Positions 24,119 to 36,655 of a stretch of 64,000 bases of DNA are shown piece after piece. The position numbers and the translations under genes were made by a program. The first letter of the stretch is position 1, and every line of letters begins with the position of its first letter. The stretch comes from Coniella vitis (lineage: Eukaryota > Ascomycota > Sordariomycetes > Diaporthales > Schizoparmaceae). A model generated the notes under the pieces. That model saw nothing but the letters and a program-made list of their open reading frames with translations, did not search any database and was not told the origin of the DNA. The stretch covers positions 558,001 through 622,000 of the forward strand of contig WUJK01000010.1 of NCBI GenBank assembly GCA_011317545.1, written 5' to 3'.

Positions 24119-26059
24119 TCACCACTCAAAACTCTCGCTATGCCAAAATACCACTCTCCCGCGCGCAACCCACTCACCTACATAACCCCTTAACTGCCAT
24201 CCCATCTTTGTGGGGCCACAAAACAGCACCGCAACTCTTTCTTCTTTTCCCTGTCGAAAAACATCATCGACAATCTTTTTGAAGTTTGGCCGGACACCAA
24301 TGTTATACTTGTAGTGTGGGCTGTTGTGGTGCGTCATCTCGCTTTCTGCTGCCGTGGTTGTTGTTTTGAAAGCGCCCAGTTCAACGCTTCCATTCTCTGC
24401 CTCCCTCCCTTGCACTTCCGCATCAGCAGCCACTGCAGCAGCGGCAGTGCCAGCCGCAGCACCCGTCACGTAAACATGGAACCCGTCCTCATCCGAAAGC
24501 CGTGTGCTCCTCCCTCTCTCACTACCACCATCTTCCCTTGGAATCAACCCACCATCCCACGACGCCTCGAGTGCGCTCCGCACAGCCCAGACCATCTCAA
24601 CCTTGGCACGCCCATTCTCGCCGCGAAGAGCGCGATACAGTGGGATGGTGTACGTTGCGCCCACACCACCTGCGACTAACAATATACGGTCAAAGCCATC
24701 GCCGTCTGTTGCTGAGAGGCGGGGGTAAATTGACGGCATGCCGTAGGGTCCTTCAATGACCAAATCTGTTTTTTCTGCGCTGGTTGTGATGGTTGTACTT
24801 TCTTCATCGCCCTGTTGGTGTTGTTGATGGCTGCTGCTTTTCGGCTCAGCGAGCTTTCGTAGCGTCGAGGTTGTTGGCCCGCCGTGTGGGCGTACAAGTA
24901 ACGTAAGCGTACTCGTTTCCGTATCCACAGCAGCGACAGTAAAAGGGTTATACAGAAAGTCGTAGACCAGGTGCCCTTTGAGCAATTGGGCTTGCTCAAG
25001 CCGCGATGGCCCAGGAATTTGCAAATATACGTGTCCACCGGGCATATTCGCCAAGCGCGCGACTTTGCGCGGCGGTATCTTAGCAGTAACTCTGACCAAG
25101 CTTGTCCCGGCAACGCTTTCAACGGTCGCTGGCGCCGTAACAGTATCCAGTTTCCGCACCACTACATCCGCGACGAAGACGACCATCGCCTCGGCGACAA
25201 ATAAGCGAGCTCCGTGGGCATGGAACCAAATTAAGGGCGGGATGATGAGCGCAACGAATAGGTGTGTGATGAAGAAGACGCGATACGAGTAGGCGCGGAT
25301 AAGCTTGATGGCTGTGCCGCTGAGGAGTGTCATGGCGAGTATCCCTAGAATACCTGTCTGCACCGCGCGCGAGGTGCGCAGCTTGTCGAGAACGGCGTTC
25401 CATTTGATGAAATAGTTCATGTACAGACATGCGTGGAGGAATAACAGAATGTAGATGATGTAGCCTAGGGCGCGGTGGAAGCGGTTGATTTGTTCGTGCG
25501 AGGAGCGCAACACGTAGGCGATGGGGTTGATGCTCTTGAGGGCTAGCATGTATTGGAGGGGAAGCTGGGATATGGCTATAATGCCTAGTCTTTTTGTGAG
25601 GTGGAAATAGTCTATGATTTCAATGTCAGCTCAGCCAAACTTGACACCACTGACGAACGAGCATGATAACTCACCGCCATGTGTCTCGAGAATAGACAAG
25701 GTGCCCATCCATACGCCCCAGCCAAGTCCAAACACCCACTCATCTCTGCGGCCCCACGACTGGCCTAGGAAAACAACATCGGTCCCAAGCCACCACTCAG
25801 CCAGGCGATACCGTGCCTCCCACGCCCCGAGCGCGCTGCGGCGCTGGCTCTTGCGCAATGGTGAGTTAGGTACCGCTGCGTAGCTGGTCTTGCGGCCCTC
25901 GACGGCCTTCAGAACCCATCTTGCGAGCCTATACACCAAAATCAAGAAAATAGGCCCAAAGGCCGATAGCTGGGCGTATCCTGCATAGCGGTCAAGCGTC
26001 TGCCGCCTCAACTGCTTTGCGTCGCTGTCGAGGGTGAGAAAGGCCCACGGCCAAGTCAT
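24119..26059 (-). CDS. Ferric-reductase-like transmembrane oxidoreductase
   Basis: Two exons on the minus strand, 26059-25675 and 25611-24119 (63-base intron), give 625 residues. Members move electrons from NADPH through FAD and two haems across a membrane to metal ions or oxygen. Two H-x13-H haem pairs are visible: His174/His188 and His245/His259. The FAD loop reads YNPFTVA rather than the usual HPFT. The NADPH region has LLVAGGVGATYTIPLYRAL, and the end has LFCGPTKMGW and a terminal aromatic tail (HSESFEW). An additional hydrophobic segment and a long loop precede the core. The exon join gives ETHGDYFHLTKRLG. The substrate (iron, copper or oxygen) cannot be told from sequence. No iron permease or multicopper oxidase lies beside it, so no uptake cluster is indicated. 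Confidence 0.88.
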
Positions 26060-27129
26060 GCTGATGTGTCAGCCTGCTGTCTGCTTCGATTTGTTCAGGT
26101 CAAACAAGCCGCGATAGCATTCAAGTAGGGAATGAACACACGCTGTATGATGTGATGTCAAAGCGACGGTAGCAGGTAGGTAGGCGAGACAAATGACCGA
26201 TAATAGCAAAGGAAGGAAGGACGACAAGACACAGCAGCAACAACAACAATAGAAGGAAGCACCTAGGCAGTAATTCAACCACGGATACGGCACTAGCGTG
26301 GGGGAAGCCCAATCACCGCCTGGAGTTTACTGTGCGCCGCTCCCGGCCCGCTGTGGGCCCCTGGAAGGCTGCTGTACCATAGTACCAGGCCAACCTTCAG
26401 CAATGGATTATAAACGCCTGCTACTAGAACGGACTTTTTGATTTATAACAGCAAATGGCTCCGGAAGTCCGTTCAGGTTGCACCACAACGTTCTTGTTTA
26501 CTGCACACAGATTGGGATATACTGCGTAACCACAGTTTGGTACAATTGTAAGTGCCTTGATTGAGAGCTGACTGGAGGCTACCATGTATTAGAGTAGTAC
26601 AGATGGACTGGAAGTGCCTCCAGCCGTTGCTCAAGCGCTATTGTGAATGTTTACGGCATCCAACGCACTTGGTATCCAACAGCCATTTTACTTACAACCA
26701 ACATCATCACACCTTCATCAGGTGTACCAAGATTTGCAGTTGAGAGAACGACGAGACCAATCGGTCAAGATGCCAGAATGATGGGTTCGAGAAGGAATGT
26801 ATTGCAAAGTAAATCTGTAAAAGGACCTTTAGAAGAACTTCCATGGTGCCTAGGTACTCATGTACATTGTACTCCAGGTACTTGCACCTGCCCATAGACG
26901 GCTGTACTAAAGTACATAGTACGTCCGCTCCACGTGGGATACAACGCCGCTATAGATCCTTGTCCCTGCCTCCGGACCCGTGGGCTTGCTAGCCTGCCAG
27001 CCTTGCGACAGGGACAGCTCAGTCTATCAAGAAGCTTTGGCCGGCCCAAGTACAGTTGGGTAACTTGCACTCTTACACTTCCACCTCTCAGGCTGGTCTT
27101 GGCTACCACAAACCACCACAGTAGTAGCC
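26060..27129. promoter_or_regulatory. Divergent region ferric reductase/RINT-1
   Basis: 1.07 kb between divergent starts, with one GTACATAGTAC word at 26912-26922, about 210 bases before the RINT-1 ATG. GATA-type sites would be expected for an iron-controlled reductase, but I do not claim one. No gene is supported. Confidence 0.5.
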
Positions 27130-29766
27130 ATGGCCCAAATCTCCAGCGCCCCCTTGTCAGACGACGTGCGCCTAGATGACTATCTCGACGACAAGCTACA
27201 ATACGCCGCCGACCTCGACAACCTCGACGACCTCCTCGCCAGCGTCGAAGAACAGCGCCTACAGTTACAGTCCCAGCTAGACGACGCTTCCAAGTCCCTC
27301 AAGTCTGCCCGCCAGTCCTCCGACGAGCGCCAAGCCTTACTGCAACAGCAAATCGACGACTTCCAGGCCCTACAGCGCGATATTGACCTCCGCCTGCAGA
27401 TTGTCGCTGCTTCAGATGCCCCAGACGAGGCTATCCAGAGGCTCGAGGCGCCCATGCGCAAGTTGGCCAAGGTTGACCTCGCCCACAAATACCTGGTCCT
27501 GTTGCAGGATGTCGAGGATTTGCGCAGGGAGGCCAAGAGTCACTTGCCAAAGAGGCCCAAAGCAGCTCTCGAACCATACGCCAAGCTGAAAAGGCTTGCC
27601 GCGTGCTTGCAGGAACTCCAGGCCGAAGCAGACGGCGCTGCTGTGCATCTCGTGTCACACGTCGCCACCATCGTGGATAGTCTGTGGGAAGAGATGAAAA
27701 AGACCATGTGGACCGAGATGGATGGCATACTGGCGAAGAAGGGGTGGCCCAAGAAGGTGGACCCTCGGTCTGAAGTCGACGATGAGTGGAGGGAGGGCTT
27801 TGAGAAGTCCATTGACCTGCAGGTTCCCGAGGTGCTCTACTCGACCAAGGTCATTACGCTCTTGCCGATCGAGGTCATGGCGCAGAATTGGATCAAGGAG
27901 TTCAGATACCATTTCATGAGTGATAAGGAGACGAGCAACCCCCGCAACACTGGAAGCCAGTGCTTTCCATGGGTTCTCGCGCAGCTTGAGGAATGGGACG
28001 ACTTTCTCCGCGACAATTTCGGGTACATTTTGGCTAGCAGGTTCGCCGAGACTGCGGTGGCCGATAAGATGATCTACATGGATCCAACCTGCGCCCTCAT
28101 TACCTCGCTCCTCCCGGTGCTACGAGAGAAAGTCAAGTCCGCAATGGACCTTGCGCTCAAGGACCCCGCTTTCTTGAGCAGCCTCATTGGGCAATTGATG
28201 ACTTTTGATGACGACCTGCGAAAGCGATTCAACTACGATGGTGGCGATGTGGAAAAGGGCTGGGGGGGCATCACCTCGGAAGTGCTGGATGAGCACTTTG
28301 ACATATGGCTCAAAGCAGAGAGAACCTTCGCCTTGGAACGCTACCAGGCCATCATGACCAGCCCAGAAGCCCGCCAGATTGATTACGACTATAGTAGCCA
28401 CGGCAAGACAAAGCCCACGTACGGCGCCATCCGAGTCATTGATCTCCTGCGCTCTGTAACCAACCAGTACGACCGTATCAAGCGCTTCTCGCACCAGCTG
28501 CGCTTCCTCATTGACATTCAGCTTGCCATTTTGGACCAATACCACCAGCGCCTCCGCGATGGCCTCGATGCGTACAACGCCTCCACCTCGCTGGCCTTCA
28601 AGGCCATCTCGGGCGCAAGCAAGGAGGATCTCGCGGCGCTACAAGGCATAGGTGCGTTCGAAACATTGTGCAAAGTCTTTGGCAGCTCGGATCACGTTGT
28701 CAATGCACTCAAGGACTGGAGCAACGAGGAAATCTTTGTCGAAATGTGGGAGCGGCTGCAGGCGCGGGCGCGGGGCGCAGACGGCCACGCGAATCTGGCG
28801 GGCGGCATGAGCCACGACCAAGTCAAGGACCGCACGTCGCAAAGTATGGGCGACTCTGGCGACGGCGGGATCCTCTTTGACGAGACTATCAAGGCGTATG
28901 CGGCGCGCCGGCAGCAGGCTGAGGACTGGCTGGTAGCCGCCCTACAGGACTCGCACACCAAGGCGTTTCGACCGTATATTCAACGGGCGCAGTGGACGAC
29001 ACTTAGCGAGGATTCGGGGCCGATTGACCCGTACTCGCTTGCAATTACTGCGGAGTTGGATGAACCGCTGAGGGTGAGTTGTCATTGAATCTCGTTTTTT
29101 CTTTTCTTTTTTTCTGAGATCAGCACTACCTGCCTCTTTCTCAACCCCTCAAGCCCCTCTTCCCTCCGCTCCTGGACCAAGAGACAGGAGTTTGAGTTTT
29201 CAAGTAAGAATCATGCTAATGCAAAACATCACACTACATAGATTCTTAAACGCAACCTGGACTTTCTCTCCAAAACCCTCGGCACTGCTGTCCTCCGTCG
29301 CGTTCTCCGCCGCGTTCTCTCCTCCCTACAGGAAAATCTCTACGAAAACGTGCTAGTCGCCAACCGCTTCACGACCCTCGGCGCAGCGCAATTCCTGCGC
29401 GACGTCCACGCTATCCTCAACGTCGTGGATCGGTACGTCCCTGATGCTTCGGGGGCCATGGCGTTCTTGGCGGATGCGGCGAGCTTGTTGAATCTGCCTG
29501 TGGCTGTGGAGGGGCATGACAAATTTACAGCGGAAATGGAAAGAGAAGGGAAAGGGTCGGACGGTAACGGTTCCAAAGAGGACAAAAGGCAAGGAGACGG
29601 AGACGGAGACGGAGATGGCGGGGTTCTGACACTCAAAAGGGCGAGTGATAGGATCTTTGTGGATAATAGCGAGGCGAGGAGGGTGTTGGAGGAGTTGGGA
29701 CTGGATATGTTGGAACCGCAGCATGCGAGGAGGGTGGTGCAGAATCGGGTTGAGAACAGTGATTGA
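27130..29766 (+). CDS. TIP20: RINT-1/TIP20 family vesicle tether (Dsl1 complex)
   Basis: Two exons, 27130-29073 and 29242-29766 (168-base intron), give 822 residues. RINT-1/Tip20 is a subunit of the Dsl1/NRZ tether that receives Golgi-derived COPI vesicles at the ER. The N-terminus is a predicted coiled coil (residues about 25-90, with heptads such as LASVEEQRLQLQSQLDD). The rest is helical CATCHR-type sequence; diagnostic stretches are GSQCFPWVLAQLEEWDDFL and LRFLIDIQLAILDQYHQRL. The last exon carries a low-complexity DGDGDGDGDGG insert. The start ATG has a good context (GTAGCCATGG). The exon join reads EPLRILKRNLDFLS. The symbol follows the yeast name; the vertebrate-style name RINT1 would fit equally well. 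Confidence 0.86.
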
Positions 29767-30024
29767 ACGAGCTGGAAAGAGTTTTCTGTGGGGGAGACTA
29801 GAATGGGATATCAGGGGGAAGTTCCCTGGTGCGTAGGACGTTGGATGAACCAGAACGTATTGCTCATTTAAGGGCTCTATCCGTCATGTACTTTGTTCCC
29901 GTGGCCGTACTTAATGCAATGCCCAAAAATATACCCCGCCAATCTGACGACTCCATGTCGATCTAACTTCTTTTAACATCGCAAAGAACACAACCGCGTC
30001 CATTCATCAAGTCATCATCGTCCC

Positions 30025-31162
30025 TTAGTTGATCGCGCGTCTCGTCATCTCCACAACCGCAAACGTGCCCGCACTGACGGGCATGGCCCTCAACAATGTC
30101 GGGCCAAGCCCCCTCCAAAACCCACCCATGCCTTCCTTTGCCCACGTCTGCGCAAAGCAATCCCTCATATTCTTATACCGCATCTTGTCTCCAAACCCAT
30201 CCGTCTGCATCTTGCTCTTGACGACATCGAGCGGGTAACTCGCCAGCCAGAGCGCCTCGCCTGCCAGTCCACCATAGAACGCAATCTTGTACGCGGGGAT
30301 GGCGTCGCGCTCGATTCTGTTGCGCTTCGCGTCCGCATTCATCAACCACTCAAACGCCAGGAACCATACACCGTACGCCTGTGCTTCACGCAGCACTGTG
30401 ACGGCCTCGCCGCGGTACAGGCCCTTGAGAACACCTCCACCGGGCGCGGCAATCAGCTTGCGCACGCAATCGACCGGGCCGGCGTATAACCTTGCCGCGC
30501 CGTGGGGTTGTGTTTGAAGACGAATACGGACGTGCTCGATGGGTCCCGAAATGACACTGTTGGCGACGCCTGCAAAGGCGCCTGCACCATAGTACTGCGC
30601 ATAGGATAAGGGTGCACCGGGAACGGAGCCGTGGTGCAAGGTGTTGCGGTCTTCGAACCACCGGCGAGCGGCGTGGAAGCCGCCAAATTGGACCGAGACG
30701 CAGGCGCCGATGCCGAGGAGGGGGGTCAAAGTTCCCTTGTAAAAGGCGAGTGCGCCTTCGTTGCGGAGGATGGAGGTGGCGGTGCCGAGGGCTGTGGTGG
30801 GGGTTGTGGAGGTCTGAAGGCGGACTTTGACAATGTCAAAAGGTTGGCCTGAAAACATGAGTGAGAAGGGTTAGCGTTTGGGTTTTGCAGGTGGGACTTG
30901 AGTGCGCGCGATCGTTGCTATGCGAAGTGTGGACTGAAGCCAGCAAGTCGTGTGAAGCCTTTGGTCCGTTCCCTTGCTTCCTTGGCTTATCTCACCGCGC
31001 AGAGACACAGCAAGGACCAAGCGCAGCAACAACGAAGATACACTCACCCAACAAGACTTGCGCAACACCACCAGCAGCCCCAGAAAAGAGATCCTTGGCC
31101 GTCTGTGCCGCGCCGCCTCCCTCGTGCGGGTGCGCGTCCAGATCTGCTGCAGAGTCCGCCAT
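30025..31162 (-). CDS. YMC1: Mitochondrial carrier, YMC1/YMC2 type
   Basis: Two exons on the minus strand, 31162-31048 and 30848-30025 (199-base intron), give 312 residues. It belongs to the mitochondrial carrier family of the inner membrane. Three carrier signatures are present: QPFDIVKVRLQ, GPIEHVRIRLQ and YPLDVVKSKMQ, one per repeat, and the length is normal. The N-terminus (AKDLFSGAAGGVAQVLLGQPFD) and second repeat (SGPIEHVRIRLQTQ) most resemble yeast Ymc1/Ymc2, linked to glutamate or related amino-acid transport, rather than the ornithine or carnitine carriers, which are the alternatives. The intron splits the glycine just before the first signature. It converges on the RINT-1 gene with only 258 bases between stops. 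Confidence 0.85.
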
Positions 31163-31764
31163 GACCAGCTAAGCCAGCTGCTCCGTGTGCGACGCCGTTA
31201 AAACCCCGACGCTCCTCGTTGGTGCAACAGGCCGGTCAGTGCGTCAAGAATGAGGCAATTGAATGTCTCGAGCCTGTCTATGATAGACCTGTCAAGAGGA
31301 GGAGGATACGGAGGAGCAGCCGCCGGGTGACGGGTCGGATTGCGTTGTGGAGGCGGAGGGTTGAAGAGAGAAGGGGGAAAAGAAGGTGTGAAATCGGTAA
31401 GTGGTTGAATGAGTTGAATAATGGGAGCGCGTCACAATAAAAAGAGGCCGAAGCCGGTCCCGATAAGACTGCGGCAATTGGCTGCATAGTGATAAGCCCC
31501 TGCTAACTATGCACACATGGACCCCTGCGCCAGCGCATTTTAGTGTTTGTGCTACAGGGCGCTAATAAGACGTGCTTGTTAGCGTCTCGGCGACTTTGGC
31601 TTGTATACATACCTAGGTAGTACAGTACTTGTGCACCAAAGTCCCATGACTGATCCATACCCGGTTTTGAACTCCAGAGGCGAAAGAATTATTGTCAGTT
31701 TATGGATGCCAGAATGATATATCCAATTACTCTAAGCATGCATTCCGTTCATCGACTGGCTGCC
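31163..31764. other. Intergenic region between carrier and COG3
   Basis: About 600 bases upstream of the carrier gene and downstream of COG3. Probably the carrier promoter plus the COG3 3' region. I see no gene or strong repeat. Confidence 0.55.
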
Positions 31765-34225
31765 TCACTTCCTTCCCTGCGCCTGCTGATGCATCTGAAT
31801 GGCCTCCTTCAACTTGCCAACCACCTCAGGCTGGTTGCTGAACGCCGTCTGCAGCATCTCCTCGAGTTCCTTTTCCACCTTGACCACATTCTTGCCCGCA
31901 GTCTTCCTCCCCTTGCCATCGCCCAGCAAGTCAGCCCACCGCTGGGTGAACCCTACAATGGCCTGCCGCAACAAGTCATCCAGCTGTTCACTCGCATCTT
32001 GGTGGTCTACCGCTGCCGTTGCTGTAGTCGCTGATGCTGCACCGCCAATGCCACTGCCACCCCCTCCCAGCAGCGGCGTTGCCATGGGCGACCACAGCGA
32101 CGCTGCTGCGCTGGGAATAAAGCTGCTAACATACCCCACCAGGCTCTGTGGCGTAATGTTGTTCCAGATTTGGCCAAAGTACTGCATGTCCGCGTCCTGG
32201 TTGCGCACATCGCCAATCTCGAGCGAGACCAGCTCATTCTTGAAGATGAGCAGGTTCTTGAGCATGAACAGGTCTGGATCTGTGCCCGTCTTGCTGGACT
32301 TAATACGCGCCTCTGCACGCTGCAGAACCTGAATCGTTTCTTTGACCAACTTGTACACCACTGGACTGTTGCGTTGCTGTTTGATATTGTCAGAGTAGTG
32401 TTCATGGACGCTCCACCAAAAACAAAGGGAGGAAAGAAGGACTTACACATCGCTCCTTGGGCATAGATTGGTCAAACATGACCAGCAGCTCAAGGGCCCG
32501 CTTGACCGGGGGGTAAGCGTTCGACGATGCCACCCCATCCACAACTGGCCCAACCTTGAGCTCATCCGGAAGGACCGTTACCTTGGTGATGGACTTGTGG
32601 ATTTCGGCCTCAAACGCAGTATCTGTAAAGATCCACAAATGTTCGGCAAGCAACCTGGCCGCTAGCTCCTGGCAATGTCGAGTGAATGCAGACGCTTCCT
32701 CGTCATAGTCCGAAATCAAGTACTCGTTCGTGATCCACCCTAGTATATTACAGAGCGTCTGCAGCTCGGCACCTTGCAATGCAGACTGTAGGCTTTGTGC
32801 AATGGGAACAACGTTGGTTGCGTTGACCATGATCCTCTGGTGCGATTTGAGCGTCACAAAGGCGGAGTTGGGATCCGTGCTGTAGTGTGGCTCAACGGCA
32901 AATATTTTGGCAAAGAGCATTGCTTCATTGTAGGACCGCTCGAAGCACTGTTTCACATAATTACGTGATGCCGTCTCCAAAGAGGCTTCTCTGGCCTCCC
33001 TCTTGAATACATCCAGGTCGTGCTGAATGATGGGTCTGAGGTCACGGTCCCGCGCAGCAATATACGCTTGAAAAATGTTGTTGGCTGTGTTTGAGTAAAT
33101 GTCCGAGTTCGTCCCAGAGAGGGCGTTGCCAGATTGATCGTACGCCTGGTGCACTACTTTTTGGACGTTTGGAATCAGTGCGTACGAGTCGAGCAACATC
33201 TCCTCAAAGCGACCGTATGCTAGCGCATGGCGAGCAGACTCGGACTTTGTGGCTTGAATCTGCCTCGAGACATCTGCCGAGACCCTGTCAAGGCGGTTCT
33301 GCAGGCCAACCTCAAGCAGGTGCAGCGCCTTGGTCAGCAGGGATTGGTACCGCGCCAGGTAAGACTCGGAGTCGCGGTAGGAGGGGTTCTTTTCCATAAA
33401 GGCGATGCAGGCATCGAGGTTGTTGAGAGTCTCGCCAAACGATTCGTCCTCGACTTGTCTGCCCGCGCCGGGGCCGTTGAGGCGCCGCGTGACATTGTCA
33501 ATGTAGGCGTAGTAGTGCAGCTCCGTGCCCACCTCGTCGGCCAGCTTCTCCAGACGTCTTTGCTCCGATAGCAGGCCCTCGCACTGGGATTGGAAAGTAC
33601 TTGTCTGCTCCTCGACGCCGCGGAAGGACTCGGACAGAGAGGCGAGCAGTTTAAGGGCGCTGTTCGTATCCTCAATCAGCATTTCGAGGTGGCGCTCAGT
33701 CATTGCCAGCTGATCGCCGTATAGCGTGTACTCCTGCTGTCCCGCATCCACCAGCAGCTCGTCCTCAGAGGCGTCGATGGTTGTGATTTCGTCGTCATCG
33801 TCGATGGTGTCGTACCCAGGTAGAGCAAGCGCCTCCAGGCTCAAGTCCCGTCTTTTCTCTCGACTAGTTTTCTTTATCACATCTTCAAGACCTAGCGCTT
33901 CGGCGCGGACCAGAGTGTAGAAATCGGAAATCGAGTGTGCTCGTCGTGGCGGACGGGCGTCAAGGGGTTCGTCATCCTCTTCCTCTAGCAGCTCCTCCAA
34001 GTCTTCCGCAACCTCGTTGGCCCCATTAGGTCCCTTACATACAAGTCAGCCAAGAAATGTATCGTCAATGGGACCAATTGGGTATGTACACACGCTGGGC
34101 TGCTGAAGCAGAGACTCGCGCCTGCGGTGGCCGTAGCTCTGGGAGGAGACGCGCTTGTGCTGAGGCTGAGCCTGTTGCTGCTGCTGGAGATCTGGAATAT
34201 AGTTGTACCACGAGTCCTCGTACAT
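31765..34225 (-). CDS. COG3: Conserved oligomeric Golgi complex subunit 3 (Cog3/Sec34)
   Basis: Three exons on the minus strand, 34225-34094, 34033-32447 and 32376-31765 (introns 60 and 70 bases), give 776 residues. Cog3 is in lobe A of the COG tether, which guides retrograde vesicles within the Golgi. The conserved Sec34 N-terminal domain begins with YTLYGDQLAMTERHLEMLIE, runs through a coiled region (FQSQCEGLLSEQRRLEKLAD) and reaches ELHYYAYIDNVTRRLN. The helical C-terminal half ends QMHQQAQGRK. An acidic stretch (EELLEEEDDEP) lies near residue 55. The first exon encodes MYEDSWYNYIPDL and a glutamine-rich run; its donor GTGTGT is weak, so exon 1 is the least certain part. It is divergent from FMP25. 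Confidence 0.9.
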
Positions 34226-34819
34226 GGTGGCAGAGATGCGAGGAGAGAAGCGCCGGGATCGGCGTGGATGTTTGTGGAGAGTGACGGCGTGGTGGAGGAC
34301 GGTCGGAATCAGAAAGGGCAGCCTTGTCACGACAAACGCGTGGGATTGCCAGATTGCATTGCAGCCTCCTCCGACTCGGCGGGTAGACAGAGGGTCTAGC
34401 TGGCGTGGATCGTCCCGTTCAACCGCTGTGGGGTTCTGCCAGCATGGCTGAACAGCTCTGACGGCCTCAAGCCCACGGTACATTGAGACTTTACTGTGAT
34501 ACGCACTGCTACCCTGCAGTAACTGCAAGTAACTGTGGGGTCAGTGTCCACAGTAGCTCCCCCAAAGCCAAAAAGTGGCAGGCGCTCTTCCACTCACAGC
34601 TCAGGGTTTAGTAACGCCGTTCATGACCTCACCACTTGGCCTGGCGGCGTGGAACTATTTTGATTCTCGCTCTCAAAGAGGCTCTCCAAGACTGCTTTGC
34701 TCTTTTCAACGACAAGCAGACGCAGTGGCAATGCCTTGCTGCGTGCTACTCTGCTGAAGCATCACCAATCTCCAGCAGATTCTCTTGCTGAGCCGTCTAC
34801 ACCGATTATCACCACCACC
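34226..34819. promoter_or_regulatory. Divergent region COG3/FMP25
   Basis: 594 bases between divergent starts. Presumed promoters for both genes; no particular motif stands out. An open frame continues upstream from FMP25 without an ATG. Confidence 0.45.
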
Positions 34820-36655
34820 ATGATGTCGGCTCTCACGTCAAAGACCGCGCTGCGGCGCGCAGCCGGTCTTTCACCAGGACTCACGCCAGCTAGTTCGAGC
34901 CGTCTGAATATATCTCAGACCATGTATCGCCGCTATGCGAGCTCTTATGGCGATCCAATCCCACAGAGCCGCAGACGCTGGGGAGCGGGCCGGATCTTCG
35001 GTGGAGTTGCCGTAGGTGGTGTCATGGTTGGCGGCGCAGTTTATCTCTATCCCATTCTGTTTGGCCAGCCCGTTGTCGACAGTATCCCCCAGGCCGATAT
35101 TGAGTTTGAAAAGAAGCGCAAGCGCCCGCGCAACAAGGAAAACAATCGTGACCTGCTCTCATCCCAGCACATTCAGGTGAAAAAGAGTTGGGAGAGCCCG
35201 GGCGTCTATGCCTGGGGCAATAATGCTGGCCGTGCTGTGGCCCCTGATTCCAAGGAAGCGGTCATCAAAACACCTCATCGCATCAGCTGGTTTGATGGCA
35301 TGCTGCTGCGCGACCTCAAGATTGACTCGGGATTTGGCGCTGCTGTGACGGAACAGGGCGACCTCGTCCAATGGGGCAAAGGCTACTCGCCTGAGAATCC
35401 TAGCCCGGCCTACACGCTCAAGGGCAAGGATCTCATCAAGCTAGCCATCTCACGGGATCGCATACTGGCTTTGTCCAAGAGCGGAACCGTCTACTCGCTG
35501 CCAGTGTCCAAGACGGACCAGCTGGACGGTGCTAAGCCTAGCGGGAGCTCATCCTATTTATCAATCTGGTCAAGTCCTGGATCCAACATCCATTATCGCG
35601 AAATCAAGCCTTCCAACCTCGGATGGGGCGAAAAGGTTGTCGACATACAGAGCGGTCTTGAACACGCCCTTTTGCTAACTTCGTCCGGTCGTGTTTTCTC
35701 TGCTGCCTCGAGTACCGAAAGTTATCCATCACGAGGCCAACTTGGCATTTCCGGTCTGAACTGGGCAACGAGACCACAAGGCCCAGTCGACCAGCCTCAC
35801 GAAATCGCCACACTCAAAGGCTTCAAGGCAAGAAAGATTGCGACTGGAGACTTTCATTCTCTCGTGCTCGACGACCAAGGCCGTATATTTGGCTTTGGCG
35901 ACAACTCAGTCGGCCAACTGGGGTTCCCCGCTGTTGCTGACGCACCCGTCATCGACAACCCATCCATGCTCCCCCTGAATGACCTTTACCGCGGCACAGA
36001 CATGGTACCCAGAGTAACCTCCATTGCAGCAGGCGGCTCCAATTCTTTCTTTACCGTGGACGCCACAAGGCTTCCGTCGGCATCATCCCCATCCTCCTCC
36101 GAAGTCATTGCTCCAGCACGCACACTCGGCAAGGTAGTAGCAGACACCTGGGCCACCGGCGAAGGCATCTACGGCTGCCTCGGCACTGGTCGCTGGACAC
36201 ACATTTTGGATAAGCCCTCCAAAATCAAGGCTCTCTCGGGACTCTTTGAGTGGGACGAGAAGAACAACAGCGTGATTCCCATCCGCTTGTCGCGGCTATC
36301 GGTCGGCGCAACGCACACGGCTGCCGTGTTGGACAATGTTACGTACGTGGATGCTTCGGGCAACACGGGTGAGAACGACACCAACTGGGGCGCCGATGTC
36401 ATGTGGTGGGGTGGGAATGAGTACTACCAGCTGGGCAACGGCAAGCGCACGAACGCTAATGCGCCACTATACATTGCGCCGCTTGATGGTGGCGCTGCCG
36501 ATGCGAAGGCCGGGCGGAAGGGGGAGGAGCACAGGTTCCAGATTACACCGCGGCAGACGGTACGACTGGGCGAGGGTGGCAAGGGAAGAAAGGTTAGTTT
36601 TGAGCAGAGGGTCGAGTGCGGAAGGTATGTGACGGCTGTGTATTCTGGGACATGA
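34820..36655 (+). CDS. FMP25: Fmp25-like mitochondrial RCC1-repeat protein
   Basis: Single exon, 611 residues. The N-terminus is rich in Arg, Ser and Ala with no acid (MMSALTSKTALRRAAG), as in a mitochondrial targeting sequence. One membrane segment follows (GGVAVGGVMVGGAVYLYPIL, residues about 57-80). The body consists of RCC1-type beta-propeller blades: VYAWGNNAGRAV, DLVQWGKGYS, RIFGFGDNSVGQLGF, IYGCLGTGRW and MWWGGNEYYQLGNG. Yeast Fmp25 is a mitochondrial inner-membrane protein needed for cytochrome bc1 assembly; that role is transferred by family only. The first ATG in frame is 34820 and is followed immediately by another. The open frame extends upstream to a TTG at 34697 but without ATG. 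Confidence 0.87.
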   Translation: MMSALTSKTALRRAAGLSPGLTPASSSRLNISQTMYRRYASSYGDPIPQSRRRWGAGRIFGGVAVGGVMVGGAVYLYPILFGQPVVDSIPQADIEFEKKRKRPRNKENNRDLLSSQHIQVKKSWESPGVYAWGNNAGRAVAPDSKEAVIKTPHRISWFDGMLLRDLKIDSGFGAAVTEQGDLVQWGKGYSPENPSPAYTLKGKDLIKLAISRDRILALSKSGTVYSLPVSKTDQLDGAKPSGSSSYLSIWSSPGSNIHYREIKPSNLGWGEKVVDIQSGLEHALLLTSSGRVFSAASSTESYPSRGQLGISGLNWATRPQGPVDQPHEIATLKGFKARKIATGDFHSLVLDDQGRIFGFGDNSVGQLGFPAVADAPVIDNPSMLPLNDLYRGTDMVPRVTSIAAGGSNSFFTVDATRLPSASSPSSSEVIAPARTLGKVVADTWATGEGIYGCLGTGRWTHILDKPSKIKALSGLFEWDEKNNSVIPIRLSRLSVGATHTAAVLDNVTYVDASGNTGENDTNWGADVMWWGGNEYYQLGNGKRTNANAPLYIAPLDGGAADAKAGRKGEEHRFQITPRQTVRLGEGGKGRKVSFEQRVECGRYVTAVYSGT

